64,000 bases of DNA from Symmetrospora coprosmae. Its lineage: Eukaryota; Basidiomycota; Cystobasidiomycetes; Symmetrosporaceae. The notes below the pieces were generated by a model, which saw only the letters and a list, made by a program, of their open reading frames with translations, was not told the DNA's origin and did not search any database. This document shows positions 22,819 through 33,244 of this stretch, piece after piece. Numbering within the stretch: position 1 is the first letter of the stretch; each line of letters opens with the position of its first letter. Where the stretch lies: the NCBI GenBank assembly GCA_008802785.1, contig VUYT01000001.1, positions 496,001-560,000 on the forward strand, given 5' to 3'. The position numbers were made by a program, and so were the translations under genes.

Positions 22819-23636
22819 GCCTTTCACGGTAGCACTCGCGCTCGCGCGGCTTTTTTCCTCGCCCTCCGCCAATGTCCCTTGCAGATTCAGGTGCCATGAG
22901 CCATCCCGAGAACGCCCGTCGCTCGCTCGAGGCGCTGAGTGCCAGGTCTCATTGACAAAGCCTGGACCCGTATCCCAACATCCTCACCACCCCGACCCAT
23001 CCTGCCTCGACTTCAGCGAGTGCCCCTTTTCTACGTATCGACTCCGCCCGCCTTTTCAAGTATCCATTCCAAGGAATCGGACCGGCCCTCACTCTGTGCT
23101 GAAGGCAGATTGTGCAGTACTACGACCCGATGCCGGCATGGACATCCCCTTCGAAGACTTCGCGCGAGCATCGACACGAGCCCTGTAGCGGAGCTACTCC
23201 AGCCGCGTCGAGCAGGAAGGCGGCCGCTGGGGCCGGTTTCAGCCGGTGGGCGCGCTCTACCGGGCTCGGTCGACGGTCGTCCGCGCCGCCGCTCGCTCAC
23301 GCCGGCCGCACGAGATACGAGCTCAGCGTTTGCCTGCGAGAGGGCCGTTTTCAGGTCGCGGAGAGTCGGACGCCTCCTCCTTGCGCTGGTCTGGCACGGC
23401 CACGTTCACCATCACCCGCCCCGTTTCGCCTCGCGGCTGTACGCCCATCATCTCGCTCGCAGCAGTATCTGCAGCTGTGATTGTTTATGTACCTCGCCTC
23501 GCACAACTTTCTCTTCACTCACCACTCCCCTCAGCACTCCATCCATTGCGCATTTTGTCCTCCCTTCCCCTGACTGCAATAGTACATCATCGTTATCCTG
23601 CACTGCAATACACCTCTTTTTGTTTGGTTATATGTG

Positions 23637-23782
23637 CGTGTGTGTGTGTGTGTGACTTGCCGTCCTCACTGTCATGTCCTTGCTCCGCCTGGCCTTTCCC
23701 CCTGCTCCCTCCCGTCCATGTGCGCGTCTCTCCATCTCCGCCCGACCAGCCACGCACGCCCGCACGCACGCACGCACGCACG
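23637..23782. repeat. GT and ACGC microsatellites in the RFC4 leader
   Basis: A (GT)n run at about 23637-23654 and a (CACG)n run at about 23759-23782 that ends directly at the RFC4 start codon. They are simple-sequence tracts, probably in the promoter and 5' leader. Confidence 0.7.
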
Positions 23783-25390
23783 ATGGAGTCGAGTACGGTA
23801 GCAGCAGCAGCATCTGTCAAGGGAAAGGGCAGAGCAGGCAAGGATGGCGATTACGGCAGCACAATGGTCTACCAGACGCCCTGGTGCGCGGGCTGCCTTT
23901 CCCGCCGTCGTCGTCGTCGTCGCTGCAGACATGGGGACGCGTCGCGAGCTGATGGACGACATTTCATCGCCCACAGGGTCGAAAAGTACAGGCCAATCCT
24001 CCTGGACGACATTGTGGGCAACTCGGAGACGGTCGAGAGGCTCAAAGTCATTGCGAAGGACGGCAACGTCCCGCACATTGTGCTCTCGGTGCGTACGCAC
24101 ACCTGCTGCCCTGGCCCCTCCAGGCACAGCGCGGGCAGCCAACGGGACCCACTGACACTCGCTGTTCCCTCTTGCGGTGCGCGCTGTCCTCCTTTCTCAT
24201 CCTGGTAAACGTGTGTTCCGCTGTGCGTGCGACGCACTCAGGGCACCCCGGGCATTGGCAAGACGACCTCGATCCTCTGTCTGGCGCACGCCCTGCTCGG
24301 CCCAGCCTATAAAGAGGGCGTGCTCGAGCTGAACGCGTCTGACGAGCGCGGCATTGATGTCGTGCGCAACAAGATTAAGACGTTTGCGCAGAAGAAGGTC
24401 ACCCTGCCGTCGGGGAGGCACAAGATCATCATTCTCGACGAGGCAGACAGCATGACGCCCGGCGCCCAGCAAGCTCTCCGTCGCACCATGGAAATCTACT
24501 CCAACACGACGAGGTTCGCGCTCGCGTGTAACCAGTCAAGCAAGATCATTGAGCCGATTCAGAGCCGGTGAGTGCGACACACACGCGCAGTCGGCTACCC
24601 TTGGCGCTGCGGCGCGGCTGAAGGACAGCTCCAGAGTCGCTCAGTCATCTGATGCTCACCATCGTCTCGCCGACCATATGTAGATGCGCCATCCTGCGAT
24701 ACCGACGGCTGAGCGACGAAGAAATCATGAAGCGCCTGAAGGAGATCTGCGATGCCGAAGATGTGAGCAGCGGATTCCGAGGCGAAATCAAGCTGGACAC
24801 GATAGAGAGATGGATCTGTCAAGCTGATCTTGGCTGCTCTTTCAGGTCAAGTGGTCTTCTGAGGGTCTCGCAGCGATCGTCTTCACAGCCGAAGGCGACA
24901 TGCGGCAAGCCATCAACAATCTGCAGTCGACGCATTCCGGCTTCGGCTTCGTGAGCCCCGAAGCCGTCTTCAAAGTGTGCGACTTGCCGCACCCCGTCAC
25001 AGTGCGCAACATCATCTCGTCGTGCGAGAAGGCCGACATCGAGGGCGCCCTGAAAGGGCTGGACGAGCTCTGGTCCGCGGGATACTCGGCCGTCGACATT
25101 GTCAGCACCATCTTCCGCGTCACAAAGAGCAGCGATGGCATGGCAGAGTACCGCAAGCTCGAGTTCATCAAGGTGGGCTAGGCTAGCGGCCCTGCCTCGA
25201 CTTGTCTGATGGCGATGGCGACCACGTCCGACCCCGTCTAACGCCTGCCCACCCTGCCGCTTCTGTACTGCAGGAGATCGGCTTCACGCACATGCGCGTT
25301 CTAGAGGGCGTCTCGACCGTCGTGCAGCTCGCTGGACTCCTGGCCCGCCTGTGCAAGCTCCAGATCAAGCCGTCCGAGTTTGCCATCTGA
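23783..25390 (+). CDS. RFC4: Replication factor C subunit 4 (clamp loader small subunit; human RFC2 type)
   Basis: AAA+ subunit of the RFC clamp loader that opens PCNA at primer-template junctions during replication and repair. Exons 23783-23883, 23977-24088, 24242-24567, 24684-24762, 24846-25172 and 25274-25390 give 353 residues, a normal length. Motifs in order are TPWVEKYRP, Walker [11 protein letters not shown], Walker [11 protein letters not shown], sensor 1 [11 protein letters not shown], the SRC arginine finger in PIQSRCAILRY, and sensor 2 region [12 protein letters not shown]. All junctions restore conserved family residues (for example W/VEKYRP across intron 1). The start codon gives a short Ala/Ser/Gly leader and sits right after an ACGC repeat. 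Confidence 0.95.
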
Positions 25391-25664
25391 ATCCGAGAGA
25401 GACTGTGGCCGTGGTGTTTTAGACCACCGCGCAGCGCGAAAAGGGCGCAACGCGCCAGACGATAAACAAGACGGCTCAGCGTGGAGCTGCAATGCGCGGG
25501 TACGGTCGAGCAGCCTGAAGAAAGGCTGAATTGGCAATTCGGCACTGGGCAGGCCATGATGTTGTAACAACGACAAGATTGCGGCTGGTGGCCAAAAGGC
25601 GAACTCTGCGCCTCGCAGAGACGTTGCGAAGACACCGTGTCAGTGCTGCAGAGGCCCCCGTATC

Positions 25665-27085
25665 CTATCGCTTCCTCTCGCTCTTCCACTTCCAAACTCT
25701 GGCGCCAGTGCGGACACCCTTCTCCGGCTCGGGAAGCTTGCGCCTGCCGAGCGCGCCGCTCTTGATGCGCTTGATCTCCAGCTCATCGAGGTCTGCCTCG
25801 TTCAGGCGCTCGTCCTCTGCGCTCAGATCGCCCTTCCTGCGGCCGACAATGCCTGCCGCTGCAGAGGATGCAGTGGCCTTCTTGCTCCCCGTGCCCATGA
25901 TCAGACGCTGCACCTGCATCTCGCGATACGTGCGCTGCAGAAGCGCGAGCCGCTCCAGCCGCGCCTCCAGCTCGCCGGCAAGGGATGCGAGGTGCGCTTG
26001 TCTCTCCTGCATGGCGGCGGCGGCGGCCTCGGGCGACACGGCTGGCGCCTCCGCCTTGCCCTTGCCCTTGCCCTTGCTCTTGTTGATCGATGCCGCATCA
26101 TCGTCCAAACTCAGCTTGCTGGGGGCGCTCGTGCTTGTAGGCGTGCTTCGGGCAAGTAAGCGTTTCGGGTTGAATTTCGCCACTGCGGGCATGCCCGTGT
26201 GAAAGCTTGTCTTAGCTAGGCTCAAAGCACTGCAGGACGAGATCAAGCAAGCAAGCTGATGGCTATCACTCACGCTGCTTCTCCGAATCGACAAAGACTG
26301 TCTTCTTTCCCTTGCCGGTCTCGCTTGCACTCCTGATGCTGCTGTTGCTACTGCCGCTGCTGCTCCCGGTCATGCTTGAAACGGAGTTGAGCAAGCTGAG
26401 GATGGCGGCTTTGCTGACTGTAGATGACGATGTGCCCTCGCCGAGGTCATCTTCATCTTCGCTGTCGAAGGCTGCGCCGCCACTGCCCGCCTGCTCGTCC
26501 TCGAGCAGTCCGACATTGGAGCCCAGGTCCCGGCGCAGGCGGTCGATGATCTACAGAACGAGCGAGGAGAGATGGTGCAAACAGCGTCCTTAATCTGTTA
26601 TGCTTCGACTCGTATGCCTGCAAAGCGCCATGCGCCGAGCTGCGCACTCAGGTGGCGACGTCGGCTCCCCTACCCACCTTTTCTTCTGTCGAGAGGAGGG
26701 TCCGGACGTAGCCCACGTCCTGCGTCTTGAGGAGCTTTACGATATCGACGGGCATGGGATCGTTCCCTCTGTCCTGGATGTGCACTCCTTTCTGTGGGCT
26801 CGCCAGAACAAGCTCAGCTGAGCTGTCACCCGAAAACTTGGGCTATGGCAATGGCCCACCACCACCCACCTCCGTCCTGCTATTGACCATTCCAAAGTAG
26901 AACTCATCCTTGTTCCTCCCCGCGGCCTTCTCCCTGAGCTTCTTTATCCTGTCCTCCTTGCTGTGGTAGTCCTTTGCGCGCTTGACATAGTCCTTGTGCT
27001 TCTCGAGGATGCCCAGCCGCTGCCGCGCTGCGGGCTGCGCGCGCTCGCGGTGCTGCCGCTTCTGCTGGTCGAGGCGGGTGCGCAT
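25665..27085 (-). CDS. UTP11: U3 snoRNA-associated protein Utp11 (small-subunit processome)
   Basis: Nucleolar component of the SSU processome needed for 18S rRNA maturation. Exons 27085-26870, 26791-26678, 26550-26274 and 26182-25665 give 374 residues, longer than the usual 250 or so because of low-complexity inserts. The N-terminal signature is complete: [57 protein letters not shown], then [16 protein letters not shown] and [20 protein letters not shown]. After it come an acidic/Ser-rich insert ([25 protein letters not shown]), a Lys/Gly-rich patch and a coiled coil ([20 protein letters not shown]). The C-terminus [12 protein letters not shown] is also typical. The N-terminus starts a few residues shorter than most homologues ([11 protein letters not shown]), so a tiny upstream exon is possible. 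It shares a 255-bp divergent promoter with the aquaglyceroporin gene. Confidence 0.93.
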
Positions 27086-27340
27086 CGTTGCTGCTCGCTG
27101 CAGTATTGTGCGTGTCTGCAGTTCAGTGTACTATACTGCAGTTGCCTGACGCGATGATGAGGTTCGTCAGGATGAAAGGGGGCCCGCAGCTGCGAGCGAG
27201 TTGGGCCCTCGAGCTCTTTGTGGTTTCCACCATCTTCATCAGATAAGACGGCAATGAACATTACCGCCTCAGGAACGCGTACATCAAGGTCCTATTCGTG
27301 ATATGATACACACACACTATTCTCAACGAAGATCCACGAC

Positions 27341-30300
27341 ATGACGGTTCCTGCTACTCGCGAGATGGCATCCGGAGAAGAGGATCGCCGTGGAGGATCG
27401 TCATCCGCAATTCCTGCTGCACGGATCCCACATGTACAGCGCAACTCCGCACAGGACCGGCCTGGGATGTCTCGACGCGCTCACTCGCACTCGCGGATAG
27501 ACTCGCGTCCGAACGAACAGCGACTGGACAGTGCAATGCCCGCCCGTCTCTCTTCCAGCAAGAAAAGCGCCACCAGCCCGAGATTAGAGGACTGCAGCAC
27601 AGCGTCGACCCGCTTGTCCGTATCCAATGCAGACGCTGGAATCACTGCTCCGGATCACGAGAAGGACTACGGAGAGGAAGTCGGCGAGTCCGGCCAAGTG
27701 CAAGGCGACAGCCAGGCACGGGAGGGCCGGCCAAGTGCCAGTCTATCCCCTCGCTCTAGACACGAAGAGCTTGACAGAAAACAGCTGTCTGAGACGACGA
27801 AGCAGGCACACGCCTCCGCACTAGCCACAGCGCGACCTTCGAACGTCCGGAACGCTACGCACTCCACCTCCGCAACTGGATATAGCAAAGACGACGCGAC
27901 CAGTCCAAAAAAGCGCCAGAACGCCCGCCAGTCGCAGTCCGCACACCAGAGCAAGCCAGCTCCCCCTTTCTCTCTCGCTGGAGCAGCACGGCAGGAGCAG
28001 GATACCCTCGACCTAGAGGCCGGGCGTCGACGCGTGCCATCCAATACAGATGCAGAGAGCGCCTCGGCTCAGCGGCGCAGAGACAGGGGCAGCCGCGTGA
28101 GCCGCTCAGCCGCGCAGGCACCTCCGCCAGGCGTTGCCGTACCTATGCCACAGCCCCGAAAGCGCCCGACATGGGCCACGCGTGGCGCGACCAAGCAGCC
28201 CCTGTATTCGCTGGGCAAGCCTTTGCCCACGCACGAGGAGGTGCAGGCGCAGAAGGAGTGGGAAGAGCAGATGAATCGCATCAAGGAGCAATATCCCAAC
28301 GCACAGCCGCCTCAACCCCCGCCTCTTCCCAGTCAGACGGCGAACACGTCGGCAGCAGCAGGAGCTATGGGCATGGGCGGCATGCAGATCGACCGGGATC
28401 AGCTTCAGGACGTGATTCGTACCGTTATTGCCGAGTTCTACGGTTTCCAGGTGGGGGAAGTGCCGCTTGAACCGTTGCAGGGCGGAAATCGTGCACTGGC
28501 TGCCGGAGCTGGCAGGAGGACGTCTTTTCACGATCCTGGATCGACATCGAGCGGTCGAAGACGAGCCATCGTCGAGGGTTCCCAAGTACCATCTGCACTA
28601 CAAGCACCAAAGCTGCGCAATGTTGACGAGACTGAGATACAAGGCGGGTCTGACCTAGAGACACTGGATTCCATGGTGGTGGACGACGAAGACGATGACC
28701 CTCTGCCGGAAGGTCGGGTGTCGCGAAGTCGACACAGAGCTCCAGTTTTGTGGAGCAGGAAGAATGGCAGGCCTCGTAGGGAATTGGAGCAATGGCGGCC
28801 AGGCCCAGAGCAGGCTCAAGGGGACGGCACTGCTGAACCCTCCGATGGACCCAAAGAAGGAGCTCGCTGTCAGCCAGCTGCTTCCGGTGGACATTCCCTC
28901 GAGCAGCATCGTGAAGAGCTAGCCAGGCGAGATCAAGAGCCGTCTGATCACCTCCAGCCTGCCCTGCCATCTGTACCGGAAAGGCGAGACTCAGGCAACA
29001 GCAGTCCCGATGCGAACGATGGGGAGGTAACTGCTGTCCACTCACGAGCCGATTCGCCGGCAGGCGCATCCCCGACAAAGAAGACTGGTAGCCGAAGGAC
29101 GCTTTCAGTCGAGGACGATGCATCCCTTGTGCTCGATGCAGACGAGGACATTCCAGAATCTCAGGGCGACTACGATCCGGACTACAAAGGCAAAGGGGAC
29201 GACTTCCCAAATCCGATAGCGCGGTACCGCTCCTACGTGCGCGAAGAGGCTGCCGAGTTCCTGGGCGCGTTCGTGCTCAGCGTGATCGGAACGGGCGCGA
29301 CGGCTCAGACGTCGCTGAGCATGAACGAGGCCATCTCGCCGAGCGGCCAGGGTTCGCTCTCGCTCGCAAACAATTTGACGGCCCCGCTCGCTTGGGGCAT
29401 CGGCGTGGCCGTCAGCGTCTACATTGCGGGCGGGATCTCGGGAGGGCACATCTCGCCCACCATCACCATTGTCCTGGCGCTCTTCCGTGGCTTCCCCTGG
29501 CGGAAAGTCCCGGGTTACATGGCCGCGCAGATTCTAGGCTTCATCGCTGGTTCAGCTACTGCTTATGGATTATATCGGCACGCCATCAGCCTGGTCGAGG
29601 GGGGTGGGGACGTCAGAACGCTCGGGACGGCTGGAACAGCCAGCTACCTCGCTACGTATCCAAGTGAGGATGACCTGGACTCACCATTTCATTTTCGCTC
29701 TGAAGCTATTATATCGAGAACTGATCTGCGCGCTTTCCGGCATCGCTCGTCTGCAACAGACGCATACGTGAGCAATGCCAATGCCTTCTTCAACGAGTTC
29801 ACCGATACGACCATCCTCCTGGTGCTCGTCCTTGCCATCGGAGACGTCAATGGCGTGCCCCCGCCAGCGGGCCTGAATCCGCTCGTCCTCATGTTTACCA
29901 TCACGGCCATCATGCTCTCGCTGGGCGTGCAGACGAGCGCGTGTCTCAACCCATCACGCGACCTGGGCCCGCGACTCGTTTCGTGGTGGGTTGGCTATGG
30001 TACAGGCGTATGGGAGGACAGGAGCCATGTGAGTGGGCGCCTAAAGCGCTGGCTCTCCACAGCGTGCGATCGAATGGCCGCTGACGGCAAAGACATACTG
30101 TCCCGCTGTGCCCAGTACTGGCTCTGGCTCTGGCCGGCCGACATCCTCGGCGGCGCGTTTGGAGCCATCCTGTACGATGTGCTCATCTTCACGGGAGAAG
30201 AGTCGCCCATCAACTGGCGGTGGAGCTGGCGCGCCTGGCGCCTCGCCGCGCTCAAGCACCGCTACCTGGCCTGGCGCCGGCGGCAGAAGGTCAAGAATGA

Positions 30301-30400
30301 GACTCGGAAGGCGAGCTACAAAGAGACGGGGCAGGCGATGCAGAAGAAAGGCCGGGCTCTGCAGGAGAAACGGGCAGAGAGGAAGGAAGAAGCGGGATAG
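27341..30400 (+). CDS. Aquaglyceroporin (Fps1/Yfl054c-like MIP channel) with long N-terminal extension
   Basis: Membrane channel of the MIP family, probably for glycerol or water at the plasma membrane. One frame is open across the whole span, but two stop-free 3n introns appear to lie inside it. Intron 29664-29759 restores TYPNAYVSNANAFFNEF and intron 30029-30115 restores EDRSHYWLWLWP, giving 958 residues. The first 620 or so residues are hydrophilic, Ser/Arg/Gln-rich and probably cytosolic, as in Fps1-type channels. The channel domain starts at RYRSYVREEAAEFLGAF. Its two pore loops are non-canonical: GGHISPTIT in place of NPA, and CLNPSRDLGPR (NPS for NPA, with the following Arg and Asp conserved). 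The C-terminal tail is basic and helical (KKGRALQEKRAERKEE). The gene family is clear; the channel subclass is inferred. Confidence 0.88.
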   Translation: MTVPATREMASGEEDRRGGSSSAIPAARIPHVQRNSAQDRPGMSRRAHSHSRIDSRPNEQRLDSAMPARLSSSKKSATSPRLEDCSTASTRLSVSNADAGITAPDHEKDYGEEVGESGQVQGDSQAREGRPSASLSPRSRHEELDRKQLSETTKQAHASALATARPSNVRNATHSTSATGYSKDDATSPKKRQNARQSQSAHQSKPAPPFSLAGAARQEQDTLDLEAGRRRVPSNTDAESASAQRRRDRGSRVSRSAAQAPPPGVAVPMPQPRKRPTWATRGATKQPLYSLGKPLPTHEEVQAQKEWEEQMNRIKEQYPNAQPPQPPPLPSQTANTSAAAGAMGMGGMQIDRDQLQDVIRTVIAEFYGFQVGEVPLEPLQGGNRALAAGAGRRTSFHDPGSTSSGRRRAIVEGSQVPSALQAPKLRNVDETEIQGGSDLETLDSMVVDDEDDDPLPEGRVSRSRHRAPVLWSRKNGRPRRELEQWRPGPEQAQGDGTAEPSDGPKEGARCQPAASGGHSLEQHREELARRDQEPSDHLQPALPSVPERRDSGNSSPDANDGEVTAVHSRADSPAGASPTKKTGSRRTLSVEDDASLVLDADEDIPESQGDYDPDYKGKGDDFPNPIARYRSYVREEAAEFLGAFVLSVIGTGATAQTSLSMNEAISPSGQGSLSLANNLTAPLAWGIGVAVSVYIAGGISGGHISPTITIVLALFRGFPWRKVPGYMAAQILGFIAGSATAYGLYRHAISLVEGGGDVRTLGTAGTASYLATYPSEDDLDSPFHFRSEAIISRTDLRAFRHRSSATDAYVSNANAFFNEFTDTTILLVLVLAIGDVNGVPPPAGLNPLVLMFTITAIMLSLGVQTSACLNPSRDLGPRLVSWWVGYGTGVWEDRSHVSGRLKRWLSTACDRMAADGKDILSRCAQYWLWLWPADILGGAFGAILYDVLIFTGEESPINWRWSWRAWRLAALKHRYLAWRRRQKVKNETRKASYKETGQAMQKKGRALQEKRAERKEEAG

Positions 30401-30594
30401 TAGGACTCAGCGCGACATTCGCTAGGCAGTGACAATGTAGCCAAAGCTTTCGATTAGACAGTAGACTTAGCGAGCTACATTCCAGAGCTAGCTGTATAGC
30501 GGCTATGATAGACAACATGTGGCAAAGGTGCACCAAACAAGAGAGCGGATAGCTGGCTACAGGGCAAACGGCGCTCGAAGTAGACTCACAGTAC

Positions 30595-31937
30595 CTACCT
30601 CCTGCCTCTGCCATTCAGACTAAACGAGTTGTACTTCTTGAAGCGGTCTGCGACAATGTCGTCGGTTGCGTACTCGCCCTTGTAGCCCGAATACCCCTCC
30701 TTCATCTTTCCAGTTCCTTTCTCCATCCACTGCTTCATGTCCTTCATGTACTGCTCCTCGTCCTCGTCCGAATCGTCCTTCGCCCCGGCTTCAAGCTTTG
30801 CCGCGCGCAGGACGTCGTACCCGCCCGCTGCTTTTGCCGGGTTGTACCGGAAGTAGCGGCTGCCCGCAAAGCTTGGCTCGTGGTACTCTTCCCCCGCTTT
30901 ATCCTCCATGGCCTGGCGCTGCCTGCGGTCGGCGAGCTTGCGGCGGGCCATCTCGGTCTGCTCAATGTTCTTGAGGCGGCTGTCGATGCCGAGATCGACC
31001 TCTGGGATGGCAGTGAGCATAGCGGCGGAGGTGGCGACATTGCCCTCTTGGACCGGCTTGCTGTGCACCTTGTACTTCTCTGCGACCTGGTACAGCTCGT
31101 CGCGCGGGTCGAGCGCGGCTAGCTCCTTCTCCGTGTCCATGGCCTGGCCGCTCGCTCCAGACCCGTCTGCGGCACGCCGCTTCTGGAGCTCGCGCTCGAT
31201 GTAGGCCATCATGTGCTTGTCGACGTCGACAATGCCCGTCTGGTGGGTGAAGTTGTTGGACTTGCGGATCTTGCGCGTGATGGCGTCCTCGCCTCCGTTA
31301 TCGTCGCTGAGGAAGGGGACCGACCGGGCAGCAGATTGCCAGGATCAGCCGACCGCCAGTTGCTAACACACACGACTGATGCGGCAGACGGACGCACCTG
31401 TCCTCGTCTTGTGCGCCCTTCCGCTTCTGCAGACCGTACGTCTCCTCCTCGGCAGGTGCGGCATCGACCTGCTTGCGCTTCTTCTTCTTGGTCTTTAGAC
31501 CAGCATTGAGCTTTTCAATCTCGATTCCCTGGGTGCGTGTCGACTGCCGCAGCTTGCGGAGGGCTATCAAGTCTGCGAGGTTGCCCGGTGTCCCTTCGCG
31601 GTCCTCGTCGTCGTCGTTCTGCGCGCCGTCTGTTGCGCCCAAGCTGCATTCAATCCGCGGAGGTCCTGTCAGCGGGTTCGAATTGCGCACGCAGAGTGCG
31701 TCGGATTTTCGGAACGGTGCGGACTGACTTCTGCCCTGCTCCACTGCCATTGACTTGGTTCCCCGGTGCTGCCGTTGCTGCTACCTGGACGGCTGCTGCA
31801 GATGTCCGAGACCTGCTGCTCGCTCCTCCTGCTCCGGCAGCCTTGCTGCGCTTCTTGAAGACGACAGGTGCCGCATCCTGGCCTGCTGATGTCGACGACG
31901 ACGTCGACGCCTCTGCGTTAGCGTCTGTGCGATCCAT
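30595..31937 (-). CDS. tls1: Tls1 / C9orf78 (HCA59) family splicing-associated protein
   Basis: Nuclear protein of the Tls1/C9orf78 family, linked to the spliceosome (Brr2 binding) and, in S. pombe, to telomere silencing through splicing. Exons 31937-31729, 31643-31398 and 31306-30595 give 388 residues. The N-terminus is Ser/Ala-rich with VVFKKRSK. A conserved block LIALRKLRQSTRTQGIEIEK and LNAGLKTKKKKRK follows, and after intron 2 comes NNFTHQTGIVDVDKHMMAYI, the family hallmark, then helical ERELQKRR. The C-terminal part GYSGYKGEYATDDIVADRF with a basic end is also conserved. Both junctions are phase 2 and restore family residues. It sits tail-to-tail with the aquaglyceroporin gene and head-to-head with the BCL7-like gene (156 bp between start codons). 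Confidence 0.88.
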
Positions 31938-32093
31938 TGCGAATGTAATCTAATCTATATGCTGTTGGCGGGAGCGAGAAGGGGGAGAACGGTCTCTGTT
32001 CCCTGTCCTCCCTCCCCTCTTTCTCTTGCCTCTGCTCGAATCGAAGTGGCTGACAGAGAGCAGCCAACACGCCTACACAGGGACGATATCAAT

Positions 32094-33070
32094 ATGGTGA
32101 GTGCAATGGATGCTGCGATTCAGCAGCAGCAGCAGCAGCTGACTTGTCCTTCCCAGTCGCGAGCTGCCACGGCCAACCGGTACAACACGCGGGTCAGCGG
32201 GCAGTTCACCTCGACGGCGACGCTGCGCGCACAGCAGCGCGCACTGCTCGCGCCCTCGTCGCGGTGGAGGAAGGAATGGGTCAGGCCAGAGTCGTCTTCT
32301 GCAGGCTCAGCGACCAAGGGCAGCGGCGAGAAGCCGTCCTCTGGCAACCCCACCGGCAGCGGCGGCGGGGGGTACCGCGTCCTGAAGTGGGTCAAATACG
32401 ACGAAGGAGGGGAGCTCGCAGAGGAGGGAGAGCAGCCTACAGAGGAGCAGGTCACGGCCGCCATCACGGGCGCAAAGACGCTGCTCGAACCAGCACCGAC
32501 TCCGGCTCTTGAGCCAACAGCGACAACCGCGGCGACCTCGCCCGCTGAGAACGTAGAAACGGCACCAGTCACCGAGGGCAACACCCCTGCTCCTCCTCCG
32601 TCGTTGACGGCACATTCGCAAAGCCAGCAACCCTCGTCCATGCTTGCCGTCAGCCCTGGGTCCTCTCCTGCTGCTGCTCCGCCTCCGACAACTACGTCCC
32701 TCGCGTCCGCGCCTGCCTTTACTCCTTCACCACTCAAGGAGCAACAGCTGCCCACTGCCAACAGCGGCGAGGCAATGACGCTCAGTGACAGTGGCCGACA
32801 GACTGTCCAAGAAAAGCAACTGGCGAGCCTGGCGCCCGGGCGCGAGGATGACGGCGGCGACATGGTGGTAGAGGCCGAGCAGCGCGAGCACGATGTACGG
32901 ATGGCTCCAGAGCTTGTCGGAGAGGAGGCCGCAGCAACGCGCGCGGCTCTAGGTGGGTTCCCGACCATCTCGATACCCGCTCGATGACCAGTGTGGAGCC
33001 CGTGCTAACTGACATCTCTGCAGGCATCTCTGACCCTGTCGGTGGCGGGCCTCCTGAAGTGACGGGGTGA
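32094..33070 (+). CDS. BCL7-N-like protein, candidate SWI/SNF-associated factor
   Basis: The inferred exons are the ATG alone (32094-32096), 32157-32952 and 33024-33070, giving 281 residues. The N-terminal region reads SSRWRKEWVRPE, then after a Gly/Ser-rich gap GYRVLKWVKYDE. This W-K/R-K/E-W-V ... Y/F-K-W-V layout is that of the BCL7 N-terminal domain, known in animals as a BAF-complex subunit contacting the nucleosome. The assignment is by motif resemblance only. The remainder is a Pro/Ala/Ser/Thr-rich disordered tail ending GGGPPEVTG. The 60-nt first intron is a multiple of three and free of stops. If retained it inserts 20 residues including a polyglutamine run (VSAMDAAIQQQQQQ), so two N-termini are possible. 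Confidence 0.6.
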
Positions 33071-33244
33071 AGCGGGTACGCGCATGTTTGCTAGATGGAC
33101 CGAAGCAGTCTGTTGTTGTAGAGCAGGCATCACCTCCTTGTGCGAGTCAATCCACGCCGTCGGGGCAAGACACCCGCGTTATCGCAGTCGACAGACACAT
33201 CCCACCCCTTGTGTCCGTGCGCACTGTCGCTCGTCCCACACACG

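Larger units (their letters stand above)
22130..23782. other. 1.65 kb region without a firmly supported gene
   Basis: Lies between CK1 and RFC4. The first part must hold the CK1 3' end and the last part the RFC4 promoter. One frame, 22417-22818 (+, 133 residues), has a basic stretch (ARRRRKRRF) followed by one strong transmembrane segment (AAVIILVIVVFVSASTAFL). It could be a small membrane protein or the first exon of one, but I found no convincing continuation. Frames at 22939-23655 and 23246-24208 look like GC-rich noise, and the latter overlaps RFC4 exons. Short GT and ACGC microsatellites lie near the right end. Confidence 0.4.

Noticed and set aside
23246-24208. Plus-strand frame of 320 codons running into RFC4
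   Set aside because: It overlaps RFC4 exons 1 and 2 in another frame and is Arg/Ser/Pro noise without domains.
29664-30115. Reading the aquaglyceroporin as one intronless 1019-residue protein
   Set aside because: Two GT-AG segments with good signals insert unrelated Ser/Arg-rich stretches into conserved channel loops; removing them restores family sequence.
32120-32968. Minus-strand frame of 282 codons antisense to the BCL7-like gene
   Set aside because: It is Ser/Gly/Ala/Val-rich low complexity and mirrors Pro/Ala/Thr codons on the plus strand, with no start context or domain.
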